Part shown: positions 1-7,083 of the stretch, piece by piece
How the letters are laid out: each line of letters starts with the position of its first letter
Position numbering within the stretch: position 1 is the stretch's first letter
Assembly: GCA_050331335.1 (NCBI GenBank)
Contig: JBHJGY010000007.1
Span: 1-36,974 of the forward strand
From: Thermohalobaculum sp050331335
GTDB taxonomy: Bacteria; Pseudomonadota; Alphaproteobacteria; Rhodobacterales; Rhodobacteraceae
Reading direction: 5' to 3'
Length of the DNA stretch: 36,974 nucleotides
Translations under genes and position numbers: made by a program
The notes under the pieces: generated by a model
Database searches by the model: none
The model's input: the letters and a program-made list of their open reading frames with translations, nothing else
Told to the model about the DNA's origin: nothing

Positions 1-1071
1 ACGGCCTCCGACGGCGTGGAGCAGGGTCCGGCGGCGCTCCTCGAGGCTTTCGCCGCGGCAGCATCGGGGGCAGGCCCGGAGGCCGGGTTCGCGCGGTTGG
101 GGGGTCCTTGGACGCTGGCGTTGCCGACCGACCACGGCGCGCATCCGGCGGCCCGGTCCGAGAGCTGGACGGTCGCGGCGCATCTGCTGGACGAGACCGG
201 CCGCCGCATCGGGGTGCAACTTGCCTTTGCCCGTTTCGGCATCGACGCGCCCGACGCCGGCGCGGCCCCGACCGGCTGGGACGTGTCGCGCGTGCACCGG
301 GCACATGTCGTTCTGGCGGAAGACGGAGCCGCTGCGGCCCGCGCCGAGGAGCGTTTGAGCCGTGGCGCCTTCGCCAGCGCGGGTCAAGATCCGGCGGCCG
401 GCGCAATCTGGATCGACGACTGGCGGCTCGCCGCGGATGCCAAGCCTGATGGCCCGGGTTTGACGCTCACGGCGACGCTGGAGGGAATGCCGCTGCATCT
501 CGTCCTCTCAGCCGAGCGGGACCCGATCCAGATCGACGCCGACGGGACGGGGCCCGTCCGCGGCTATGTGCTGTCCCGCCTTGCCGTTGAGGGCCGTCTC
601 GGCGAGGGGCCTGAAGCACGTGCGTTGGCGGGTGTCGCTTGGCTCGACCATGTCTGGGGCGAACTGCCGCTGCCTGTGGGACCTGTCGCGAGCGATCGGT
701 TGATCCTCCATCTCGACGACGGGACCGAGTTGTCGATCCTGCGAACGCGGCGGCGCGACGGCCGTGGCGCCGCGACGGTGGATGCGCTCTTCGTCGCCGC
801 CGATGGCACGGTTAACGCCGGTGCCAGTCCCGATGTGGAGATGGCACCCCATGCGCCTGCGGCGGCGCGCGACGGGCTTGGGGCCTATCCCCTTTCTTGG
901 CAGCTCAAAGGCCCTGGATTAACCCTGGACATCTCGCCTCTGATGGAGGCCCAGCGCCACGCTTTCGCCATGCCGCTCTGGAGCGGCGCCGTGATCGCGA
1001 CCGGCCGACGGGACGGTGCGCCGATCGCCGGCGTCGGCACCCTTCAACTCACCGGTTACGAGATGCCATGA
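1..1071 (+). CDS. Lipocalin-like AttH/CrtC-domain protein (5' partial)
   Basis: This reading frame is open from the first base, and the first in-frame GTG (position 16) has no ribosome binding site, so the true start and any signal peptide probably lie upstream of the window. The visible protein resembles the AttH / carotenoid 1,2-hydratase-like double-lipocalin family (COG5621, 'predicted secreted hydrolase'). Family-like landmarks are the segment DHGAHPAARSESW near residue 39 of the visible part, the following GVQLAFARF strand, and AWLDHVWGELPLP in the second half, which corresponds to the usual AWxDHxxG motif. The usual N-terminal RTEWWY motif is altered to RSESWT. Such proteins often sit beside LolCDE-like ABC exporters, but that context is out of view. 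Its stop overlaps the start of the next gene (ATGCCATGA), so the two are probably translationally coupled. The domain call is fairly secure; the molecular function is unknown. Confidence 0.7.
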   Translation, partial: TASDGVEQGPAALLEAFAAAASGAGPEAGFARLGGPWTLALPTDHGAHPAARSESWTVAAHLLDETGRRIGVQLAFARFGIDAPDAGAAPTGWDVSRVHRAHVVLAEDGAAAARAEERLSRGAFASAGQDPAAGAIWIDDWRLAADAKPDGPGLTLTATLEGMPLHLVLSAERDPIQIDADGTGPVRGYVLSRLAVEGRLGEGPEARALAGVAWLDHVWGELPLPVGPVASDRLILHLDDGTELSILRTRRRDGRGAATVDALFVAADGTVNAGASPDVEMAPHAPAAARDGLGAYPLSWQLKGPGLTLDISPLMEAQRHAFAMPLWSGAVIATGRRDGAPIAGVGTLQLTGYEMP

Positions 1072-2501
1072 CAGATCGTTTCTCCCTCGGCCTGGACGCA
1101 CCTGCCCTGATGCGTGCGGCGCTTGTCGGTCTGACCACCCTCGGCCTATCCGGCTGTGAGGAGGATGGGGCAGAGGGCCGGGCTTACCGTTCCGAGGTCG
1201 GACCTGTGAGCGTCACCGAGCAGCGCCCGGGCGACCCCGAGGCCGGCTACCGGGCCCTGATCAACGCACCCTATGTGTCGTGCGGCATCCCCTTCGAGGC
1301 CTATACCCGGGTGGCTGGCGCGGAGGCGGCCGGCCCGTCTCTGCCCGGTCGGGAAGGCCGCAATGCCGAGCTGCCCTATGCCCTGACCGCCCACACCAAT
1401 GCGGACGGGGTCGAGATCGTCTCAAGCAATTGTCTCACCTGCCATGCAGCGGAGATCGGCGGCGACCTCGTCGTGGGGCTCGGCAATGAATTCGGGGATT
1501 TCACGCAAGACCCGCGGCGACTGGCGCTCCAGGCCGGAAACTTCGTCCGCAGCCCGGCAGCCACACGTGCCTGGGCGCATTGGGCGGATCGCATCGACGC
1601 GATCGCCCCCTACATCCAGACCGCAACAGTCGGCGTCAACCCAGCGACCAACCTTACCTGGGCGCTCATGGCCCGGCTCGATCCCGAAACGCTGACCTGG
1701 TCGGAAACGCCGCTGATCGATCCACCGCCGCGCGAGCCGCTGCCGGTGAGTGTCCCGCCCTGGTGGAATATGCGCAAGAAGTCGGCCATGTTCTATACCA
1801 CGATCGGGCGGGGCGATCATGCCCGCTTCATGCTGCTCGCCTCCATGCTCTGCGTCGAGGGGCCGGAGGAGGCGGCCGAGATCGATGCCTATGCACCGGA
1901 TATTCGCGCGTTCATCGCATCGCTCGAGGCACCGGACTATCCTTGGAAGATCGATGCGACGCTCGCGGCGGCGGGCGAGCAGATTTATGCGCGAGACTGT
2001 GCGGAGTGTCATGGCACAGCTGAGAGATATCCAAATCGCGTCTACAGCCTCGAAGAAGTCGGGACCGATCCCGCCTATGCGCTCGCGGCGACAGACGGCT
2101 CGCGGGATCGCTTCTATGCGTGGGTTGCGCGCTCGCCTTATGGCAACAGTGAAAGCGCGGCGCCGGCGCGCGGCTATATCGCCGCACCGCTTGACGGGGT
2201 TTGGGCCACGGCGCCTTACCTGCACAACGGGTCTGTCCCGAGCCTCGCGGCGCTCCTGGACAGCAGCCAGCGACCGACATTTTGGCGCCACCTGACGGAG
2301 CCGCGGCGCTACGATCAGGAGGCCATGGGGTGGCGTTACGAGGCGCTGCCAGCGGGGCAGGGCGCGGATCCGGACCCTGCCCTACGCTCGCGGATCTACG
2401 ACACGACGCGGCACGGCTACGGCAATGGCGGCCACACTTATGGCGACCGGCTGGACGATGCGGCGCGGGCTGCCCTGCTCGAATTTCTCAAGACCCTCTG
2501 A
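1068..2501 (+). CDS. Diheme cytochrome c lipoprotein
   Basis: A 477-residue predicted periplasmic electron-transfer protein. The start at 1068 gives a short hydrophobic leader ending in LGLSGC, a lipobox with the acylated Cys at residue 30, so it is probably anchored to a membrane. It has two covalent heme sites, CLTCH (122-126) and CAECH (311-315). The C-terminal part carries the ATAPYLHNGSVPSL motif seen in the large diheme peroxidase / RoxA-like cytochrome superfamily. The central PPWWN...KK...FY segment also fits that superfamily. No dedicated third heme motif was seen. The ATG overlaps the stop of the upstream AttH-like gene by 4 bases. A longer frame running back to 897 is only an extension inside the upstream gene and is not used. 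The electron donor, acceptor and substrate cannot be inferred. Confidence 0.8.
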   Translation: MTDRFSLGLDAPALMRAALVGLTTLGLSGCEEDGAEGRAYRSEVGPVSVTEQRPGDPEAGYRALINAPYVSCGIPFEAYTRVAGAEAAGPSLPGREGRNAELPYALTAHTNADGVEIVSSNCLTCHAAEIGGDLVVGLGNEFGDFTQDPRRLALQAGNFVRSPAATRAWAHWADRIDAIAPYIQTATVGVNPATNLTWALMARLDPETLTWSETPLIDPPPREPLPVSVPPWWNMRKKSAMFYTTIGRGDHARFMLLASMLCVEGPEEAAEIDAYAPDIRAFIASLEAPDYPWKIDATLAAAGEQIYARDCAECHGTAERYPNRVYSLEEVGTDPAYALAATDGSRDRFYAWVARSPYGNSESAAPARGYIAAPLDGVWATAPYLHNGSVPSLAALLDSSQRPTFWRHLTEPRRYDQEAMGWRYEALPAGQGADPDPALRSRIYDTTRHGYGNGGHTYGDRLDDAARAALLEFLKTL

Positions 2502-2651
2502 ACAAGATCCTGTGAGCAAGATCCATTGAGAGAGGGTCCGAGAGCACGGGATGGGCGCGCCTGGTGCCGGGGCATGGCGGTCGCGTCGCAGACCGGCTTG
2601 CGCTGATCTCAGGCCGCCCCTGGCAGTGGATAGGGCGGGCGGACACGCCTG

Positions 2652-3776
2652 TCAGACAAGGGCCGCGCGCGTCACGTTTTCAGGGCTGAAGGGAACCAAG
2701 TCTGGCAGGAAGCGCTGCACCATCTCCGCCGCCGCGTCGCGCCCCGGGCCTGCGACGATCATCACGATGCGTGTCCGATCGATCCCCGCAGGCCAGCCGT
2801 CGAGCAGGCGGGGCGGACCCGCGACATGGCCGACCACATGAAGCACCCGCGGCGCCGCGGGATGGCCGGCAATCTCGACGAGCCCCTTCATGCGCAACAG
2901 GTCTCGGCCGAGGGAGGCTTGCAGGGCGGCGATGGCGTTTTCGAGCGCCCAAGGGTCGAGGGGGGCGGTTGCCGAGAAGCAATACGCCGATGCCGTGTCG
3001 CCGTGCCGATTGACGTCGTGATGGTGAGCATTCCCGTGGCTGTGGCCGTGGCCATGGTGATGGTGGTTGCCGGCGTCGAAGCGCAGCCAAGCGCGCACAT
3101 CCGGCGGCTTGCCCGAGGGATCGAAAGCGGCAAGCGAGAAAACGCGCGCCGCCGTCGCCTGCGTCACCGGCAGCACAGTGGCGTTGGGCGTGGTCTCAGC
3201 GAGCTGCTCGGTGAGCTCTGCGAGTTCGCGCCGCGAGGCTGGGTCGCTCGCAAGATCTCCTTTGGTAACGAGCAGCAGATCGGCGACCGCCACCTGCCGC
3301 TGCGCCTCCTTGAAGCGCGCGATCGCATCCGCGCCATTGACGGCATCCACCAAGGTCACGACGCCGTTCAGGGCGAAGTGCTCGAGCATGGTGTCGTCGG
3401 TCATGAAAGTCTGCAGCAGTGGGAGCGGGTCGGCGATCCCCGTCGTCTCGATGACCACGCGGTCGAATCCCGGCCCGGATCCGTCTTCGGCCTCAGCGAG
3501 CAGCCGCAGCAGCGTGAGCCGCACATCGCCCGATACCGTGCAGCACAGGCACCCAACGGACATCGCGAAAGCCCGCTCATCGGCTTGAGCAATCAGGACG
3601 CCATCGACCCCGGCCTCGCCGAACTCGTTGACGATCACCGCCGTATCGCCGAAGCCGGGCTCGGCGATGAGGCGATTCAACAGCGTTGTCTTTCCCGCGC
3701 CCAGGAAGCCGGTGAGGATGGTCACCGGCACCCGCCTGGTCTGACCGGTCAAGGTGCCGACGCGCATCCGGCTCAC
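2652..3776 (-). CDS. CobW/ZNG1-type zinc-metallochaperone GTPase
   Basis: A 374-residue COG0523 G3E-family GTPase. It has a P-loop GFLGAGKTT near residues 23-31, the metal-binding GCLCC (CxCC) motif near residues 95-99, an ETTG switch motif, and TKGD as the NTKxD-like guanine-specificity motif. A His-rich stretch (about residues 238-255, HHHHGHGHSHG) precedes the CobW C-terminal domain. Family members hand Zn(II) to client enzymes under zinc limitation. It starts at a GTG that overlaps the stop of the upstream aztC-like gene (GTGA); an in-frame ATG lies three codons later. It is the last gene of the zinc operon, in the place where the periplasmic chaperone AztD might be expected from the Paracoccus aztABCD arrangement. 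Cytoplasmic, and expected to be zinc-repressed with the operon. Confidence 0.87.
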   Translation of the reverse strand: MSRMRVGTLTGQTRRVPVTILTGFLGAGKTTLLNRLIAEPGFGDTAVIVNEFGEAGVDGVLIAQADERAFAMSVGCLCCTVSGDVRLTLLRLLAEAEDGSGPGFDRVVIETTGIADPLPLLQTFMTDDTMLEHFALNGVVTLVDAVNGADAIARFKEAQRQVAVADLLLVTKGDLASDPASRRELAELTEQLAETTPNATVLPVTQATAARVFSLAAFDPSGKPPDVRAWLRFDAGNHHHHGHGHSHGNAHHHDVNRHGDTASAYCFSATAPLDPWALENAIAALQASLGRDLLRMKGLVEIAGHPAAPRVLHVVGHVAGPPRLLDGWPAGIDRTRIVMIVAGPGRDAAAEMVQRFLPDLVPFSPENVTRAALV

Positions 3777-4804
3777 GACGACAGCGCCGCCGCCAGGGTG
3801 ATCGCGTTATGGCGCATCATCTGCAGATAGGTCGGCGCCAGGCCGTCAGGATCGGAGAGCGCGCCAGGATAGAGCGTGCCGCCAATGGTTGCGCCGGTCT
3901 CCCGCGCGATTTGATCGAGCAGGCGCCGGTCGGTGATGTTCTCGACGAACACGGCGGCAATGTTCTCTTCGCGGATACGCTCGATCAGGCGGGCGATGTC
4001 TTTTGCCGAGGCCTCGGACTCGGTGCTGGGGCCCTGCGGTGATACGAACGTGAGGCCGTAGTCGCGACCGAAATACTGGAACGCATCATGGGAGGTGACG
4101 ATGGTACGGCGGTCCTCAGGCAGCGCGCCAAGGATCCCGCGGATCTCGGCATCGAGCGCCTCGAGCTCGGCCACATAAGCGGCCCGATTGGCCTCGTAGG
4201 CGCCGGCGTTCGCAGGGTCGGCCTCGGCCAGAGCGGCAGCGATATTGCCAGCATAGATCACCGCGTTGGAGAGACTTTGCCAGCCATGGGGGTCGAAAGC
4301 GCCGTGGTGATGGTGGTCGTGCTCGTCGTCATGCGCGTGCTCCTCGTCGTGGGCGTGCTCGTCGTGGTGGTCGTCATGGTCCTTGTGCGCATCCTCGCCA
4401 TCGTGGTCGTCGTGGTGTGCCTCACCGTCATGCGCGCCGCCTTCACCATAGGCGATCGCATCGATCCCATCGGTCGCCACGACCCGATGGCCTGAAAAGC
4501 CCGAGGCCTGGACCAGCCTGTCGAGCCAGCCCTCGAAGGCGAGGCCGTTGACGATGAGCAGCTGCGCATCGGAGACGGCCCGGGCATCCGCCGGGGTCGG
4601 CTGATAGACATGGGTGTCGCCGTTCGGGCCCACGAGCGTGGTAACAGCCACATGCGCGCCCCCGATCCGGGCGACCATGTCACCGAGGATCGAGAAAGTT
4701 GCGACCACCGGCATCGGCTCAGCGGCGCGGGCAGGGGCGATGCGAAGACCGGTGAGGCCGAGCGCTACGGCGCCGGTCGCGAGGAGGGTTCGGCGGCTTT
4801 GCAT
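3773..4804 (-). CDS. aztC: Zinc ABC transporter substrate-binding protein (AztC-like)
   Basis: A 343-residue cluster A-I periplasmic zinc-binding protein. The start at 4804 is preceded by AAAGGA; the frame extends upstream to 4867, but that part overlaps the permease end and lacks signal character. The N-terminus has a twin-arginine-like SRRTLLA followed by a hydrophobic segment ending APARA. Predicted zinc ligands are His65 (GDTHVYQPT), His173 (DPHGW), the His of TSHDAFQYF and an Asp in the C-lobe GALSDPDG region. A very His/Asp/Glu-rich loop occupies about residues 125-167, immediately before DPHGW. STESEASAKD and APTYLQMMRHN near the C-terminus resemble AztC more than classical ZnuA. It is encoded 13 bases after the permease and overlaps the following CobW-type gene. 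Confidence 0.87.
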   Translation of the reverse strand: MQSRRTLLATGAVALGLTGLRIAPARAAEPMPVVATFSILGDMVARIGGAHVAVTTLVGPNGDTHVYQPTPADARAVSDAQLLIVNGLAFEGWLDRLVQASGFSGHRVVATDGIDAIAYGEGGAHDGEAHHDDHDGEDAHKDHDDHHDEHAHDEEHAHDDEHDHHHHGAFDPHGWQSLSNAVIYAGNIAAALAEADPANAGAYEANRAAYVAELEALDAEIRGILGALPEDRRTIVTSHDAFQYFGRDYGLTFVSPQGPSTESEASAKDIARLIERIREENIAAVFVENITDRRLLDQIARETGATIGGTLYPGALSDPDGLAPTYLQMMRHNAITLAAALSS

Positions 4805-4817
4805 GGAAACTGTCCTT

Positions 4818-5687
4818 TCAGCGGTTGGCAAAAGGCGATGGCAGTGCGCTTCGGCCGAGCCCGCCAACGGGCCCGATCAGAAGAGACAGGACATAGGCGA
4901 CCCCTGCCGAGAGGATGATCGCGGGACCTGTGGGCAGGCTGTGGTGATAGGAGAGCAGCAGGCCAAAGACGCTCGCAACGATGGCGATCGTGACGGCAAC
5001 GGCGATCATACTGCCGACCGACCTAGCCCAGAAGCGCGCAGCAGCGGCCGGCAGAATCATGATGCCGACGATCATCAGCGTCCCCAGCGCGTGGAACCCG
5101 CCGACAAGATTGAGCACGGCGAGCGCCAGAAAGGCGAAATGGGTTACCGCGCTCAACCCGCTGACCGACCGCAGGAACTCAGGATCGGCGCATTCCAAAA
5201 CCAACGGCCGGAAGAGCGCCGCCAACACCAGCACCGTGACGCTTGCGATGCTGCACAACAGGATCAGCGCTGCATCGTCGAGGGCCAACACGGTGCCGAA
5301 GAGAACATGCATAAGATCGACATTGCTGCCGCGCATCGAGACGATCAGGACCCCCGCCGCGAGCGAGATCAGGTAGAAGGCGGCGAGCGAGGCGTCTTCG
5401 CGCAGCGGCGTGGCCCGCGAAACGAAGCCCGAGAACAGCGCCACCGCCATGCCGGCGATCAGCCCGCCAATGGTCATCGCGGTGAGCGAGAGGCCCGCGA
5501 TGACGTAGCCGACTGCGGCCCCCGGGAGAATCGCATGGGCCATCGCATCCCCCGTGAGGCTCATCCGACGGAGCAAAAGGAACACGCCAACCGGAGTGGC
5601 CCCGACAGCGATCGCGATGCAGCCGACGAGCGCCCGCCGCATGAACCCGTAGGCCGCAAAGGGCTCAAGGAAGAACTCCCAGATCAC
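4818..5687 (-). CDS. aztB: Zinc ABC transporter permease (AztB-like)
   Basis: A 289-residue polytopic inner-membrane protein of the ABC-3 (ZnuB/MntB) family with about eight hydrophobic segments. The start is placed at the GTG at 5687 because it overlaps the stop of the ATPase gene as GTGA and yields VIWEFFLEPFAAYGFMRR, the typical family N-terminus; an upstream ATG at 5735 lies inside the ATPase gene. Landmarks are RRMSLTGDAMAHAILPGAA near residues 40-58, containing the conserved Asp-Ala-His segment of these permeases, and LGTLMIVGIMILPAAAARFW in the C-terminal half, which corresponds to the coupling region. Pairs with the ATPase and binding protein encoded on either side for zinc uptake. 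Confidence 0.87.
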   Translation of the reverse strand: MIWEFFLEPFAAYGFMRRALVGCIAIAVGATPVGVFLLLRRMSLTGDAMAHAILPGAAVGYVIAGLSLTAMTIGGLIAGMAVALFSGFVSRATPLREDASLAAFYLISLAAGVLIVSMRGSNVDLMHVLFGTVLALDDAALILLCSIASVTVLVLAALFRPLVLECADPEFLRSVSGLSAVTHFAFLALAVLNLVGGFHALGTLMIVGIMILPAAAARFWARSVGSMIAVAVTIAIVASVFGLLLSYHHSLPTGPAIILSAGVAYVLSLLIGPVGGLGRSALPSPFANR

Positions 5688-6427
5688 GCAGCGCTCCGGA
5701 TGCAGGTATGTGGCGGCCCGGCGCACGCTTCGCACATCTGGCGCGCGCGGAACTGGTTCTCGGACGTGAGAACCTCGGGGGTCGGACCGTGGGCGACGAG
5801 ATCGCGGGCCAGCATGAGCGTGTCGGGAAAATGCGCGCGGACGGTATCATAGTCATGCAGCACGGCCAGCACGGTGCGGTGCTCGGTATGCCATCGGCGG
5901 ATGATCTTGAGCAGATCTGCAAGGGTGCCGCTGTCGACCGCGGCGAAGGGCTCGTCCAGCAGCACCAGCCGCGCGTCCTGAAGCAGCAGCCGAGCAAACA
6001 GGGTGCGCTGCATCTGCCCACCGGATAGCGTCCCGATCTGGCGCGTCTCGAACCCTGTCAGCCCGACCGCCGCGATCGCGTCGGCCACGCGCTCCCGATG
6101 GCGGCGGCGTAAACGCCGAAACGGCCCGATTTCGCGCCACAACCCCATGGCCACCAGATCCGCCACCGAGAGCGGGAAGGACCGGTCGATATCGGAGTGT
6201 TGCGGCAAATAGGCGATGTCCCCGCCGCCTGCCGCGCCGAACGAAATCCGGCCTTGGAGCGGCGCGAGCGTGCCGACAATCCCCTTCAGAAGCGTGGACT
6301 TGCCGGCGCCATTCGGCCCGACAACTGCGGTAAGGCTGCCCGCTGGGATCTCGGCACGCAGGTTGCGTACAGCCGGCATCCGGTCGTACCCGAGCGTAGC
6401 GTCCTGAAATCTGACTGCAACTGTCAT
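5684..6427 (-). CDS. aztA: Zinc ABC transporter ATP-binding protein (AztA-like)
   Basis: A 247-residue ABC ATPase. Walker A GPNGAGKST is near residues 37-45, a Q-loop lies in IAYLPQHSDID, the signature is LSGGQMQR, Walker B is LVLLDEPFAAVD, and the switch His is in VLAVLHDYD. The C-terminus has a Cys/His cluster (CEACAGPPHTC) of unknown importance. The start at 6427 is chosen because it forms an ATGA overlap with the preceding 44-residue gene; the longer frame to 6598 would run through that gene and into zur. The stop overlaps the permease start. Confidence 0.88.
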   Translation of the reverse strand: MTVAVRFQDATLGYDRMPAVRNLRAEIPAGSLTAVVGPNGAGKSTLLKGIVGTLAPLQGRISFGAAGGGDIAYLPQHSDIDRSFPLSVADLVAMGLWREIGPFRRLRRRHRERVADAIAAVGLTGFETRQIGTLSGGQMQRTLFARLLLQDARLVLLDEPFAAVDSGTLADLLKIIRRWHTEHRTVLAVLHDYDTVRAHFPDTLMLARDLVAHGPTPEVLTSENQFRARQMCEACAGPPHTCIRSAA

Positions 6428-6558
6428 AGCGCGCCCGGCGTTGCGGTCGCCCAGACAAATCCAACCCACAGCGCGGCCACGATGAGCGACGCGCCGACAA
6501 GTCGCATCCCGGCTCCCTGCGCCAGTATCCCCAAACCGGGCAACCGAGGAGCTCTCAT
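6424..6558 (-). CDS. 44-residue single-pass membrane micro-protein in the zinc operon
   Basis: A small gene supported mainly by architecture: its ATG overlaps the zur-like stop (ATGA) and its own stop overlaps the aztA start (ATGA), so it fits exactly between two genes with no free base. The predicted product begins MRAPRLPGLGILAQGAGMRL and ends with one hydrophobic segment (about residues 20-40, VGASLIVAALWVGFVWATA) followed by TPGAL. A basic N-terminus and hydrophobic C-terminus suggest an N-in single-pass inner-membrane peptide. I do not recognise a family. It could be a transporter accessory peptide or simply a coupling ORF that keeps ribosomes moving from zur to aztA. Comparative conservation is needed to separate these. 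Confidence 0.6.
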   Translation of the reverse strand: MRAPRLPGLGILAQGAGMRLVGASLIVAALWVGFVWATATPGAL

Positions 6559-6932
6559 ATCTGCGCCGCGCCGCCGGAACAGGTTGCGCACCGACCATGG
6601 ATCTCGATCACATGACGCAAGGCCGCGAAGCCCGATTGCCCGGCAACGCGGGAGAGATCGGCCAGAAGATCGGGGGCGACGCTCTCCTCGACAACGCCGC
6701 AATCGCCGCAAATGGAGAGGATCGCAGCCTGGTCACCGCTGTTCTTGCGGGCGATGAACGCGTTTAGCGACTCGAGCCGATGGATGTGATTTGCCTCGCT
6801 GAGAGCTGCGAGGGCACGATAGATCGTGGTCGGGGCCAGGGTCGGATTGGCCTGGCGCAGCGCCCCGAGCACCTCATAGGCGGTCAGAGGACGCTCGTGC
6901 TGGCGCAGGACCGATAAGACGGCCGCTTGCAT
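6555..6932 (-). CDS. zur: Fur-family regulator, Zur-like with atypical zinc-sensing site
   Basis: A 125-residue Fur/Zur-type repressor. The winged-helix part includes LTAYEVLGAL and PTTIYRALAAL, and HIHRLESLNAF matches the Zur-typical segment that links to the dimerisation domain. The structural zinc pairs CGDC and CATC are present. Against E. coli Zur, the His before RLES and the later Glu (VVEES) align with sensing-site ligands. The Cys88 position is Arg (FIAR), and the loop that carries His96 is shortened to KNSGDQ. The N-terminus is also short. ATG 6932 is preceded by GGGGG; a TTG at 6953 with AAGGGGGG just upstream would add seven residues and restore more of helix 1. First gene of the zinc operon, so probably autoregulated. 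Confidence 0.8.
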   Translation of the reverse strand: MQAAVLSVLRQHERPLTAYEVLGALRQANPTLAPTTIYRALAALSEANHIHRLESLNAFIARKNSGDQAAILSICGDCGVVEESVAPDLLADLSRVAGQSGFAALRHVIEIHGRCATCSGGAAQI

Positions 6933-6980
6933 CTGTGTCCCCCGCTTACCCAATGCACCCCCCCTTGCTGTCGCGCTGTC

Positions 6981-7017
6981 TTTGTACTTTATAACATGGC
7001 GCCATGGCAAGCACCCT
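6981..7017 (-). promoter_or_regulatory. Putative promoter and Zur half-site of the zinc operon
   Basis: On the minus strand, TTGCCA (about 7007-7012; 5/6 to a -35 box) is followed after 18 bases by TACAAA (4/6 to a -10 box). The spacer contains ATGTTATAA (6989-6997). ATGTTATA is one full half of the ATGTTATA-type palindrome known for gammaproteobacterial Zur boxes; the second half (AGTACA) is poor. It overlaps a perfect 12-base palindrome, CATGGCGCCATG (6995-7006). The placement, 50-80 bases before the zur-like start, fits a zinc-controlled promoter. The assignment is by eye only. Confidence 0.4.
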
Positions 7018-7083
7018 TGTGCGCCTGTCGAGCAGGGCACGCGATCGGGCCCGCCGGCATCGGCCGCGGCTGCGCCCATGATC

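Noticed and set aside
2503..2524. Direct repeat CAAGATCC just after the cytochrome stop
   Set aside because: Two 8-base copies, 14 bases apart, with no dyad or mobile element signature; could arise by chance or slippage.
2605..2640. Possible terminator (CCGCCC ... GGGCGG) between the convergent cytochrome and CobW genes
   Set aside because: The stem is only 6 bp with a long loop of about 15 bases and no T-tract on either strand.
4261..4460. Valine-rich repeat-like plus-strand translation and near-repetitive DNA
   Set aside because: This is the reverse strand of the His/Asp-rich zinc-binding loop codons of aztC, not a separate gene or a structural repeat.
4614..5852. 412-codon plus-strand frame
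   Set aside because: Antisense to aztC, aztB and aztA; composition is dominated by Arg, Asp and Gln with no family resemblance.
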